This document shows, in pieces, positions 37,325-49,700 of a DNA stretch of 64,000 nt. The notes beneath the pieces were generated by a model. The model did no database searches, was not told the origin of the DNA, and was given only the letters and a program-made list of their open reading frames with translations. Location: contig NC_066851.1 in assembly GCF_001640805.2 (NCBI RefSeq), positions 7,238,712 through 7,302,711 of the forward strand. The letters run 5' to 3'. A program made the position numbers and the translations under genes. Source of the stretch: Lates calcarifer (Eukaryota; Chordata; Actinopteri; Centropomidae). Position 1 is the stretch's first letter. Each line of letters begins with the position of its first letter.

Positions 37325-37640
37325 GCATTATCTATACCGCTTATTCGTTAAGGGTCATGGGGGAGCTGGAGCCTATCTTAGCTGATATTGGGCGAGAGGC
37401 GGGGTACACTCTAGACAGATCGCCAGTCCATCACATATAGAGGCAAACAACCATTCACACTCTCATTCACACCTACAGGCAATTTAGAGTCACCAGGTAT
37501 GTCTTATGGCTGCATGTCTTTGGACTGTGGGAGGGAACCTGGAGGGAACCCACACCGGCACAGGGAGAACATGCAAACTCCACACAGAGAAGTCCCTGAT
37601 TCAAACCCAGAACCTTCTCGCTGTGAGGCCACTGCACTGC
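37325..37640 (-). mobile_element. tRNA-derived SINE with LINE2-type tail, copy 2
   Basis: Same family and orientation as the copy at 13.2 kb. On the minus strand a box-B-like GGTTTGAATCA follows GGCCTCACAGCGAGAAGG. The conserved body (GTGTGGAGTTTGCATGTTCT, CAGTCCAAAGACATGCAG) then leads to the tail AATAAGCGGTATAGATAATG. The tRNA head is shortened and no clear target duplication is visible, so this copy is older or truncated. Confidence 0.8.
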
Positions 37641-38509
37641 TTATTGGATACCGACTTGTAAATAGAGTTCACCTCAACATCCAACAGGGAACCTGTAATA
37701 AATCCCACTTAGTATAAATAATGTAGAGGTGGCTGAAAACCAAACAAAAGGATGCCACATGTTGGCCAAACCAGTATTTAATGGATATAGTGTTATATTA
37801 ACCCTCACATGAGCAACTGGTTATATGTCTTGAGCTGTCTCTCACAAGTCACTACCATCCACGAACAATGGTGTTCATTAAGGCCCTGAGACGATGTTAC
37901 TGGTAATACTAAATAAATGAGAATTTTTTTAAACAAAATATCACTACTGTCAAGGCATTGTATTGACCTGCATGACATAAAGACATGACAAAAAGTTTGT
38001 GTTACAATATTGCAAATGTCAGGGGGGGTTGTTATTCTGGCACAGAGGCTGGAAGTTACAGTTTCCCTTTGGGCTCTTTATCGGAATTTGTTGTAGCAAC
38101 GTCACTGTTTTCCCAGATTGCCCATTAAATATCCGTTAAGACAGGCAGATTAAGAACTGGTCTCCTCCTTTTGAAGCATCTCTCTCTCCTCTCGATGCTT
38201 CTCCGGCTGCATCTGTCTCGTCCTCGCTGACACTGTGGACACACTCACAAGGTCAGCTCTCTGCTAATGTGTTGCTCAGTGCGCCACGGTGGGCTTGGAG
38301 ATGGTTGTAAAAGCACTGACAACATGACCTTCTCCTTGACTGATGATGGTCAAGAGGGCCATTACCATGAGCTACTGGCTCAGCTGTCTGCAGGCGTTGC
38401 ACTGTGTTTACGTGTGAATACATATGTGTTTCTGGAATTCCTACGACTGACGCGGCAACATTTCAAAAACTGGTCAAAAAAAGTTGCGTAGCAAAAAAAG
38501 GGAAAAATA
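37641..38509. other. Non-coding, no gene recognised
   Basis: Unique AT-rich sequence between the SINE and the polypurine tract. No exon or repeat recognised. Confidence 0.5.
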
Positions 38510-38785
38510 TACTTATGAGAATGAAAAACATGAGCTACAGAAGAGAGTGGAAGAAGCAGAGGGAGAGGAGCTATGGAGAGATGAGAAGGCAGAAGATGAG
38601 AGGAGAGAGGGAGTAGAGGAATACAAATGAGGGGGGGGGGGCAACGAGGGAGAAGGGGAGATGACAAGAGCGAGATGAGAGAAAGAGAAGAGGGGAGAGG
38701 AGAGGGTGAGGGAGTGGAGGAAAAGGGGAGATAGCTGGGAAGACAAAGAGGAGACTACAGAGTGAAAGAGAGGTTCAGAAAGAGA
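38510..38785. repeat. Long polypurine tract
   Basis: About 275 bases dominated by G and A on the plus strand (GAGAGGAGAGG style), with a 12-base or so G run at about 38630-38641. The mirror-like purine composition gives triplex (H-DNA) potential. Open frames here are compositional. Confidence 0.8.
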
Positions 38786-39118
38786 GACAGTGGTGTACTC
38801 AGCGAAGCAGCCATCTCACAGACTTGCCAGCGCATCCGTGACCTAGATTCTCTGCTTCTCCCTAGATCCCTCTCCCTCATGAATGTTTGATTACGCCTCC
38901 AACAATAGCAGTATTTACACCAAACGCTTTTTAAATTACAATTTGGCTGCAGCGGAGGAGGGAGACCGAGTGAGAGAGGGAGAAAAAAAAATCCAATCCA
39001 TTCGAAGTGCAAGGAAAATGGTAGAGAAATTGATTTGAGAATTCTCACCTCAGTGGAGAGGCGAGATTTGAGTCTCTTAAGACCAGACAGTGCTGATTGG
39101 CGCACAGTCAAGCTGTCT

Positions 39119-39147
39119 CACACACACACACACACACACATACACAC
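39119..39147. repeat. (CA)n microsatellite
   Basis: About 11 CA units and a short imperfect extension. Confidence 0.9.
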
Positions 39148-39764
39148 AAATGAGCTGACACACACAGCCAGAGAAAGACAAACATTCACTTCCACTCATG
39201 CATGTCCACACTGCTGTTTGGAAACAAACCAGACACAGACTGGTGTGCTGGCAAATTTGTGGCAAATCAAGAAAAAGTGTTTTTTAAATTTACAGCTTAG
39301 ATCTTGGATCACGCGTCGTTCACCATCTTCCCCATCAAGATGTGGCTGCCATCACCGGTCCTCCCTCACTGTCACCCCCTACTTACCCCACCCCCCACAT
39401 CCCAAAACCATGGTGAGCCACATCTCAGTGCATCAGCCGTCGCCATAGCCACTGATAAACCTCTGTCAGTGTTGCTATGGTAACCATTCTGGGGAAGTTA
39501 AGCCCGCCGCTATGACTGCCATGAGAGAGATAGAGAGGACCCATAGACACCACCAGACGACAAAATGGCGGCAAGATTAAACAGACGATTCTGGGCTAAG
39601 CCACATTTATCAGGCCAGACAACAAAGGATGCTGGGAAAGCACAAACACGTTTTCTCACTCTCTCTCCCTCTGTCTCTCTGTCTCACGCTCTTTAACTCG
39701 TTCTCCCATTTTTTCATGCATGCACATATGTGCCTAGATGCATAAACATGAAGGTACACACACT

Positions 39765-39768
<4 letters not shown>

Positions 39769-39803
<35 letters not shown>

Positions 39804-39818
39804 CAGCAGCAGCAGCAG
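39769..39818. repeat. (CA)n followed by (CAG)n microsatellite
   Basis: About 16 CA units followed by five CAG units. The CAG run is not in a supported reading frame. Confidence 0.92.
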
Positions 39819-40335
39819 TTAATCCCATTCCAGTAACCAGAGAGAACTGGTTCAGAGTCAGTAATCTCTAAAAAGCCCAGTTTTTGGAAGCTGAGTGACA
39901 CCCGGCTCCAAGTAGAACAAGCCAGGCGGCCAGATAGGCGGCCATTACAGCCCTGTTTTTAAAATCGCCTGCTCAAAATAAAAATGAAGAGCAGCAACAC
40001 ACTTTGTGACAGAGAGGAGGCAAAAGCCTACAGAAACCTGGCAAAAACAAACAGAGAGAGGAGACGCTGAAAAACATGTTTACAATATGACTTAAAAACT
40101 TTTTGCAGACATATTTGTTTGTGGGGTTGTTTATTCCCTTGTCATTTAATCATTATTGAAATGCCCATTCTTAACTTCAGTCCACTCCTGAGCCTAAAAC
40201 GTTGAATTCAGTAAGTACTGAGAATGTACTCTCACATTTAAACTGTTCACAAATCATTCCCTTATTGAGCCTAACTCGTCTCCTCTATCTCCCTCTGTCT
40301 GTTTTCTCTCCACCATGGACCAGTGGTGCCCCCCC

Positions 40336-40355
40336 CACACACACACACACACACA
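40336..40355. repeat. (CA)n microsatellite
   Basis: About nine or ten CA units after a C run. Confidence 0.9.
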
Positions 40356-40464
40356 CTCCTCTCGCTCTCTGGTGGAGGCCTCGTCCCCTCATCATCATAG
40401 TCTGGCTCGCTCCGTGGACCAAATCATTCTGTCTACCCCCTGCACTACAGTTGCCACGGAAACC

Positions 40465-40465
<1 letters not shown>

Positions 40466-40506
<41 letters not shown>
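40466..40506. repeat. (GT)n microsatellite
   Basis: About 18 GT units. Opposite in strand sense to the CA run about 110 bases to the left, so the pair forms a potential inverted repeat. Confidence 0.93.
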
Positions 40507-41639
40507 ATGAGTGTGTGCGGTACTGCAGGGGGATTGGTTGCCGGGGGCTAGATGCTTTCCAATCAAACCTGTTACTGGGGTGTGGGCTCCCCCCCCCCCC
40601 CATGAAAAACAGGGAGAAAGAGAGTGGAGGAGAGAGTGCCGCCTGTTGGGGTAGACTGTGTTATCATGTTATGGTGATGTTTGGACAGCATGGTACACAG
40701 TGTGAGGGCAGACAGAGCCATATCACATTACTTGGGTTTATATTGAAAATTGACACTTTAAGATTGAAAGTGTATCTTTCTATATCTGATATAAGAGAAA
40801 ATTTAAACTGAAGATTTTTCTCTTTCGTTGTACCCAGCATGGAGTATTGATCCAGTTCGGATACTGGCTGAGTGTAGAGCTGACTGATGTGTTGTGCGTA
40901 AGACAAGACAGATACTACAATGTATCAAAGTTGCATCAGTTTACAAGCAGATATCAACCATAATGTGGTAAAATAAGTCATTGTGTATGCATGTGTCCCA
41001 CCTCAGCCCCAGTCACAGCAGCATGTTTGATGTCATGACCACAGTAAACAGACCACTGCTGTTACTGCTACTGACGTCCAGTTCAACAATCTGATGCCGT
41101 CTTGTCTTTGCCCTGGGATGACGATGATGGCTGAGCCGTGCTGCAGTGCTCTGGGACGTGGCCACAAGACCCGTTCTCCAACTGTTCCTGCGTCCCAGCT
41201 GTCGGAGTCACACAGAGATATGAAGTGAGAGTGATGGAGGCGCTTGCTGGGACGCCGTGCTTCACGGGCCAGCAGGAGAGGAACCAGAGCGAGCCGCTCC
41301 GAGCTGTGCCGGTTGAGGTGTCGTGGTTGTCTAATGAGGCTGCAGGTGGAGCAGTGGGAACCTGCTGGCAAACCTAATGCACCTGAACAAACTCAATGGG
41401 TGCACCTTGCTGATTTAACAGTAATGTCACTCATAGCTGTGGTCTGATAATTAAACTGAATTTCCATTTAGTTTCACTTCATTATTCAATTCATTCCTGT
41501 TTGAAGGAGGTTATTTTGTTTTGTTTTGCCCAAACCAATCATGTTCTCCATGCTGAGTAAGAGCTCTTCTCTCTGGCAGACAACTGAGTACTCCAATATA
41601 AACCCAACCATTTAAAAAACTAATTTGTGCCTATTTCAA

Positions 41640-41915
41640 TTAAAATTTCACTGCTTAACGCTGTAGGGGCTGTGTGACAGTGTTCCTATCATCAGTAGTT
41701 ATGTAATGTGTGAAATATGTTTAATATGTGATTGTGATTTGTATGTACTGCTTTGATCATATGTTGTTTGTTACTTATTTGTTTGCTATTTGTTGTATAT
41801 TACTCTAGAGGGGGTTAAACATCTGCTGCACTTGAGTATAAGGCAGATTTCCCCATGGGAACAATAAAGTGTATTATGTCGTATTTCATCATATCGTATC
41901 GTATCGTATCGTATC
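41640..41915 (+). mobile_element. LINE-type 3' end with (ATCGT)n tail
   Basis: A non-coding stretch ends with GATTTCCCCATGGGAACAAT, an AATAAA (41863-41868) and then a tandem ATCGT array (41891-41915). Non-LTR retrotransposon 3' UTRs in fish often end this way, with short tandem units rather than poly-A. The 5' part is missing and its boundary is approximate. The clade is not determined. Confidence 0.55.
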
Positions 41916-42033
41916 AACAACAATCTGTACAGCTTTCTCAGTCACATCCATGTTTATGGGGTCAGGGTTAGTTTTTCTGTCCTTATTTTTCATTAATGTA
42001 TTTATTTTTCTGGATTTTCCTGAAGGGCAGAAC

Positions 42034-42469
42034 TGTTATGGTTTGGTTTAGTTTGTCTTTGTGTTGTGTTTTTCTTTTTGTGCTCTCTCTGTTCCCCCTC
42101 CCTTTTTCTGTTCTTTTGCAGAGCTTGTGTGTGGCAGGGGGTGTGGCTGGCTCCTCCCGTTGGCTGCTGAGGCACACCTGTTTCCACTCAGTCCATTTCC
42201 CTCCACCTTATAAGCTCGGCCTTCACTCCTGCTCGCTGCCAGAGTATTCCATGGTCCCGCTTTGCATGCAGTTTCCCCAGTGTAGCCAGTAGATTCAAGA
42301 TTCTCCTGTGCTCTCTGCTTAAGACTTCCTCCTGCCAGCCAGCTCCCTGCCTCACCTGTCTGCTTTTTGTTCTGGTTTTGGTCTGTTTGGTTATTAAAAT
42401 AACTTTCTGTTCAAACTCTCTAGTGTGTGTTCATCTCTGCTTTGGGGTCCTAGACTTGAGAACCTAACA
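42034..42469 (+). mobile_element. Solo LTR with 5-bp target-site duplication
   Basis: The 436-base block starts TGTTATGG and ends CCTAACA, the short inverted TG...CA termini expected of an LTR. Exact 5-bp duplications AGAAC flank it (42029-42033 and 42470-42474). Inside are a T-rich stretch, a TATA-like TTATAAG (42208-42214) and an ATTAAA polyadenylation-type signal (42393-42398), in promoter-to-polyA order on the plus strand. No internal coding region follows, so two LTRs have probably recombined to leave one. A 5-bp duplication is usual for Ty3/gypsy-type elements, but the family is not proven. Confidence 0.85.
42208..42214 (+). promoter_or_regulatory. TATA-like box inside the solo LTR
   Basis: TTATAAG in a GC-richer context, about 180 bases upstream of the LTR's ATTAAA signal, where a U3/R promoter would be expected. 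Whether it still works is unknown. Confidence 0.45.
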
Positions 42470-42474
42470 AGAAC

Positions 42475-45400
42475 GAATGCGCAGGCAATCCTTTTTATGT
42501 TTCACTGGGTGTCTGCAGACATCAACATCTTCACATGTTCTTTGGCACTAAGTTGTAGGCTGTGTGAAGCTGATAACTCTCATTACATTTTTAAATATGA
42601 TAATCGTGTAATGTTTTTTCAGTAAAGCTATGTTGTAACATGACAGCAGCAGAACTTAGACACAAACAGGAGATGTTAAAAAGTGTTTAAATTATTGCAC
42701 AAACAATTATTATTAACACTAATGGGCAGCCTAAGTATTCTAGCTATCAACCAAGCTGCAGCAGTGAGCCTCTTCAAATTCACTGCACTACTTGAAGCTA
42801 ACAAAGCAACAATGAGTTTATAATACTATTTAAGGTTGTTATATTTTAATTTTGATCACTGGCAGTCAGTTTGGTAACATATAAAAGCCAAGTACACTGA
42901 AAAAGACGAGAAGCTTTGTTAGTATGAGGCTCAGGCCCAGTGCAGACAAACTCAGAAACCAGGCTAATGTAATGGATCCTCACATTTAAATTCTCTTGTT
43001 GTCTGTAACCCCTGACCTTGTAGGGGCTCTGTGTCATGTCTTTTCAATGTGGCCGCTTGATCCCCGCCCACCCTGTCACCATCTGAATTCCTTGGATTAA
43101 GCAAAATTAGTACAGCAGTTTATTTTAGGACATGAAGCTTTTTCAACACAGTTGGTAGATGTTTGTCTTGTCTGTGATATCTGTTATTATCATATGATGC
43201 TTGGTGCTTTTTATGGTCCTAATCCTTACATCCTGTGTGACAATGTGGAGCTTGTGATGTTGGCGCCTCAGGCCCAGCATCTGGAATCCCCTGCAGGAGA
43301 AACTCTATGATGTCGTCTGATTAACAGAGAGTCTTTAAGACTAACAGGGATTGAGTGGCTCTGGCCTTACTTTGTCTCTGTGGACCAATAACAAAGACTG
43401 TCTGTCTGAATCTATCGATGGCTGTGTCTGTGTCTTTTCTCTTTGTGTCCCTCCTTTTTTTTTTTTATCTGATCCACTTCTGCTTACTACATCAGGAGTT
43501 CTGTGGCCATCAATCTCTGCCTCTCTGTTTCAGTCTTTGTCTTTCTTTTTTCTCCCATTCTCTCCCTCTCTTTGTCTCTCAAGTGCTGTCTCTCTCAGGC
43601 CTGCTGCCTTCAGATACTGTATCTTCTCTTAATCTACTCTTGAATTACAGCAAAGCCAAGCGTCCCAGAGGAGCTCTTTAGATTGCTTGCAGAGGAGAAT
43701 GGGATAAAGAGAGAGAAATTGAGGGAATGAGGTTCAGATAGAGGGAGGAGATGTCATTTACAACAAAAGATGTCTTAATGAGATGATTTATGTTGTATGT
43801 AAGAACATTACTGGTCCTGAAGGCAGCAGAGGAAAATGCATCAAATCATTAAATGGCCCAAGAGAGACATGCAAAGAGTATCTCAACTTCCCATTCATGG
43901 ACAAACCTGACAGCGTCTTAAAAAAGCCACCATTATCTTAACTTGATTGATGCATGACATAACATACAACTAACACACTCCATTCCCCATCCTCATGCAG
44001 GGTGAGATGACGCAGGAGATAATTGCATTGTTTCTGAGCATGTAGCCTGTTCGCTCCGTCATTGTCAGACACTCGGCACCATCTCTCACTCTCCTGACAT
44101 TCAGGAAAATTCTGTTGCTAGGAGCAACCACAGGAGGATGGTGGGAGGGTCAGGTTGTAGTGATGCTCTGACGTGCATTTCTGTGGCACCTCTACTTGTT
44201 ATCCCAGAATGAAAATTGTCTATATTTATAATATGCAATCTGATAGGAGGACTCTTCAGTCAGTCCTGGTGCATTAGAGAGTGGTGATAAAATCAACGAC
44301 CACTCAGTCAATCCTCATAGTAACAGTGGGATGATAGAATCCAAAAACAGCCTAATTACGCTCATTGCTGCTAAGTAAAGTCCAATATTGCTGGTCTAAA
44401 TGCTTTGACAGCTGAGTTTTCTGCAGCACCAGGCGTACAGTGCAGTGCCCAGAACGGAGCAGCAGGGACACCAGCATGTCACTACCATTTCCCTCCAGCC
44501 CTGGGGTCAGGTGTCAAATGTCTGTTCACTACGTGTGAGTCACAGTGTGTTAAACAGAGGCAGGACTTGTCATAGCAGGGCTCCCACGCAAACAACCAAG
44601 GCTATGGATAGTCTCAAATCTCTTGATGGCCAGTGAACAGTGACAACTGCAATAAGTTAGACACAAAGGGAAGTGGCAGCATTGATGACTGTCAATCAAA
44701 AATGTCACAGTGTGGCAGGGGACATTCCTCAGAGGCAAAGTGTTACTTGTGCTTTTTAGGCTAATAGTTTTGAGTTATTCAGATTGTTGCAGGGGTGTTA
44801 CAGTAGTCATCATGTTCTCCTTTCTGCTTTACCTCTGGCTTTGACGCTGAGTCTTCCAGTGGCCCACCGTGGCCAGTTGTGCCATATGGCCCTACGCTCT
44901 GAGCCAGGGAGTCAAGGAACACCAAATTAATTCTGCGCACTGAAGGATTAAATCGCCCATCCTCTATCACACTAAAGCCAGTGAAAAATGTGTCGCTTTC
45001 TTACAGTTTCCCAGACACAGATGGCTGTTTCTGCACTACACGCATGCACACACAGATGCTTTAAAAAAGTTGTAGAGATGTATGTGCACCCAAATGTACA
45101 GATAGTGGTCTAAACACAAAAAGACCAGAATTCCCATTGTGTACAGGAATTATTTGCTCAGTAAATGAGTTCCAATATACTGATATACAGCAGTACTACA
45201 GGAATATACAGCAATCCATGTTTTCGGCACTTGTTCAGCTCTTGTTTGGCATAAAGTACAATTAGAGCCTAACAGCAAATAACTAACGAGATTACAGTTT
45301 TTGTCGTGTCAGGCTGATTGATGATCAGTGGTGTTTTTGATGTTGTTAAAGGAAACAAATGGGGACTGCATGTCTGACAGTCCTTAGTTACATGTCCTGG

Positions 45401-46713
45401 AGGAGATATAACAAAAACCTGTTGGAGCACCCTCAAGGTTACGTGACCCACGTCATCTGAACAACTTTATCCTCAGGCAGAGTCCACACTACAAATGAAA
45501 CCAGAGGTGCCTGTAAACAAGAAAGCAGCACTGAAAGGTGGAACCAATAAACAGTCTGACTGTAGACTCATCAATCATCCCTCTGAAGGTCTTAGAGGTT
45601 ACATTATAATTACTTACTCAGTGATGACATTGCAGGCTCCTGTCTGTCTGATGTCAGTCTTTATAGATGTGAGTGACAACACATACATAGTTTAGAGGTA
45701 CTCTAACAAACATTCAGTGATGTAATGTTTATGTAAATGTGATGCTTAAAGGTGATATTGTGTGATATCAAAAGCTGTGGAGGTGAATGAGAATAGAAAT
45801 GGGGAGGAGCAGGTAAGAATCCAACCCAATTATTTCTCTGAACGAGAACATCAGTAATGAATGATTCTGCAAAATCAGTAGCATAATGACCCCTTCACAC
45901 TGTGTGATTTTGGGCGAGAGAATCACAAGACTAATGTGATAAAATCTTTGGTCACCAATGAGAGACAGTGGTTGTAGCATACAACGTGAAACACCTCCAT
46001 CGATGACTGATTTGGAGTTTGGAGACCAAAGACGCCCTGCAGCAAAATTCTGACAGTGTTGGAAATTTAGAATCAATTTCTGACAGTGTGACTGCTGCTA
46101 CAGCCCACATCTACAAAAAAAAAAAAAACAATTCTAATACAACATGAAAGGACGCAGAATGCACTGGATGGCCCAGACCCTTACTTACTGAATTGTGGAA
46201 ACATTGAACATTGATGGAGTTCCTAACGATACTATGCTGTCTAAGCATAGTGTTTCTGCACTGGCGATGATGCCTATGACGCCAACTTTTTACAATCCAG
46301 TCAGGCCCAAACATTTCCAGATTGTGTAATTTGATTTCAGGAAAAAGACCAATGCTAAACATCTACCTTGCAGCTGTTAAGGGCTTTAAAAACATAACAT
46401 GGCTCATGTGAGTCCATCTTGCCCCGCTTAGACAATGATTTGCAGCTTGTGCCCTACATCAGAGCCAGATCACAGAGGGAGCTCTGCAGAAGGTGCAGAT
46501 GGTACTTCTTCTCCTCTGGCAGACAGAGTGGGCCAGAAATTCAATAACACATTCTCAAAGAGTTGGCCCCCGGAGCACACCCACCAGCCAATCAGAGTAA
46601 TCCAACCCAGCGGACAGCTATAACCAAGTGTTATTTGTTTTTCATTGCATCATGTAATTACTCCCCAAAGAAAGCTGGGGCCAAGACAGCTGGATGGAAG
46701 GAGAAAAATCAAA
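42475..46713. other. Non-coding, no gene recognised
   Basis: Unique sequence with a pyrimidine-rich patch at about 43440-43590 and a 15-base A run at 46114-46128. No exon supported. Confidence 0.45.
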
Positions 46714-46742
46714 CAGACAGACAGACAGATAGATAGATAGAT
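46714..46742. repeat. (ACAG)n(ATAG)n tetranucleotide array
   Basis: About four ACAG units pass into about three ATAG units. Confidence 0.9.
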
Positions 46743-49700
46743 CTTCTGAGACTGGGTGTTGGACCACAAGCACACTGCACTGATGATCACATCTTTAGGG
46801 GAACAGTTGGTGTGAGGCCAGTGTTTAGAGATCAGGGACTTGGGGAGTTGGAAAAAAGGCTGGAGGGATTGAAGGTGGGGTTGATCTGCTGCGAGGGAGT
46901 CTTCCTGTGCACATTGGAGAGGGCTCATTAGTCACAGTCGATAGAGCCATCCAAGTCACCTTCTGCACTCTCCGTGGACCGTCCCTCCCGCTTATCTCAG
47001 CTGCGTACATCAACCCCTCAAGCCAAGAAAGGAGTGGGGTGTGGTGGGCCTTTTGAGAGTACAGTAACACTAACAGTATAAGACAGTTTGGCTCGAGACT
47101 GCCTGACACATTATTACTCGCTCTGTTCCATTAAAAGAGCCCAGAGTAAAATCATGTTAAATAAACTTAGTTTGTTTGATGTGGGTGGATGTGTGGGGTC
47201 ACACTGATCAACTAGTTTGTAAAGAGAAGCAGTTAATCCACAGTGCTTCAGAGCCCTGAATATGACTGGAGGACATGACACACACTCTCTCCAGTGCTGC
47301 TCTCCAGTACTGGAAAACAAACTAAAGGTCATCGGAGCTAATCAGTCGCACCATTCCAGCCACCTCAGTTCAGTAATGAGATCATGGAGATTCCCAGTGA
47401 AGAATGCCGCGCTCAGTCAAAGCTGATATGAGGCAGGCTGAACAAGAAGAAGCACAGGTTCAACAATGAAACGTGTGGACAGCTGGATAATGTAACTGCA
47501 GCTGATGTGACTGGAGGCCTGAACTCCTCTCTTTAACCAACTTGATGATTTCAGTCCTGCTGGGGGGAATCCAAACAGCAGAGATAAGTCCAGGGTCTCT
47601 CCCCACATCACACAAAGCACAATGAGGACAGCTCCTTTCATGCAGAGAGCAGGACTGGAGATAAGCATCTCCTTTTCGTCATCAGTTTCGGAAAACTGTG
47701 CGAAGGGTGATGGATGGAGAGACAAAAGATGAAGAGGAGGTGATGGAAAAGGCAACTGCAGATAAATTTCTCAGGTTTGTCATCACAACGGTCATGGATG
47801 AGCACATACCAGGTGGCGAGCAGCGCAAGTGAAAACGGGGGAAGACAAAAATTTAAGGGAGGCTGTAATGCAGAACACATGCAAGTCGAAAGACACGGTC
47901 AGAGGGGAATTTTCTTTACGAGGACATCATTCCATCATTTTTGGTGTGAGTGCGAAAAAATGCTGCTTTTTCCACTGTCCCACATTCGATCCTGTGGCCT
48001 CGAGTGGCTCAGATCCCAAAACACTTTTTTTTTCTCTCTCGATGTAAACACTTCCATATGTGTGTAAAGCATGTCAAGGTGTGGACCTTATATGCAAGCA
48101 CAATTCTCTAAAGCGTGGACGTCCAACAAACCATCTGTGATGATTCATAATCCAAGTCTTCATTATGCATGCAGTACTGTACACATGGGGATGGATAGTT
48201 TGTAAGTGAGGAGATAGAGAAAGAGAGGGGTGCACTAAAGGGGGGAAGTGCTGGAATGAAAAGTGTCTTGTCGACAAAAGTGAAATATCTGAGGCTTGGC
48301 CAGGGACCAGAGTTCGGGGTGGGGAAGTTTATTGTGATACTCTGCTTTGGAGCCACAGTTCTCGCTCTTTGCTCCGGAGTGTCGAGTGGTCAGGGAGGTG
48401 AGGCCCTGGTGGTTAAAAGGGCTACAAGGCTGAACTAAAGAGGACTTTGATTCTTTAGACTGAGAGTGCTGTGTTTGCAGTGTGAAATGTGGAATGTGAT
48501 GTGGCTGTGGGCAGTGCTGCTTTGATGTTTCATGTTGCATATTTAGTCATGTGGATTGAGCTACTTGGGTGGACATGAAGCTGTGGGACGCAGTTTGATC
48601 TGCTGAGGATTGTTCATGAGGGGACTGCCAGTTATAGGTGGCGGCAGTAAGTGACAGGTCAGTGACTAAGTCCAGGAATGTTAGAAATTCAGAGCGCCCT
48701 CATGACAAATCACCACAAATATGTTCACAGAGACATTAGCAATTCATGATGAAATGCAGGGACTCAGCAGAAAAAAAGAGTAATCTCACAAAAAACTCCT
48801 CCTAAATCATATTTCATCTTGGCCCTGTGAAATCTGAAATATACCATTTCTCTCCATTTTGGACCTTTTGGCATTTGTTATACCCAAAAACTGAGCTTTT
48901 CAAAATGCTCTCTGGATTGGATGAATTTCAAGTTTAAATTTGGCTTCACATTTTAGTGTGGACAATTCAGAATTAGACTAAGGTGTTTTCCTACTTTTTC
49001 AGGGTGGATGCAGATCTTTACGTCAAAACAACAGTGTGGATACACATTGTTTTCACACAAAACAAGGATGTCAGATTTAGCTTGCTTTGGTTTGATGCAG
49101 CAGAATGCTGGATGTTGTAATGTAGGGATGTGTGACCTGAAACAGCATATATCTACAATCCCTTGCATGTTCTGGGGTCCCTATGAAGCTCTGGGCCCTC
49201 TAAGTCACTCAAGAATTACCCCCTTTTCTGCACCCCTGACTGGAGCTCCTTACATGTTACATTGACACTGTCTAAATAATCAACACAAACTCTCAAGTCA
49301 TTTTTAAAGAAACAAGCTTTTTAAAAGTACTACAAAGCTTGGATTTGAGTTTGTTACTTTCTGCCATATTTGGTTATTGGTTTGGTTTGGTTTGGTTTAT
49401 TAGAGCCAGACAAAACTTTGAGCAAAAGAGGGAGAGTCTGAGTGAAACTGTTGGTCTGAGAGGCTCTGAGGGGATTAGACACCCATCAATCAAATAAACA
49501 AATCCCTAAACATATCTCCCTTTAGGCTTTTTCATCTTCTTAATGGAAAAAATATATTCAGATTTACATTTCAGCGCATAAGTGGGGGATTTGTCACTGA
49601 TGTGGTAATTTTTTTGGAGTCAGCAATCATTAGAGGATCTGCCTTTTGAAGCATTTCTCAACTGGCTTCAGTATTGAGCCCTATGTTCGACTGGTGTGAA

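Noticed and set aside
39769..39818. CAG triplet run as a possible polyglutamine exon
   Set aside because: Only five units directly attached to a CA microsatellite, with no surrounding coding frame.
41033..41377. GC-richer block with overlapping frames on both strands
   Set aside because: Neither strand has a recognisable motif or a splice pair, and both-strand openness suggests composition and not coding.
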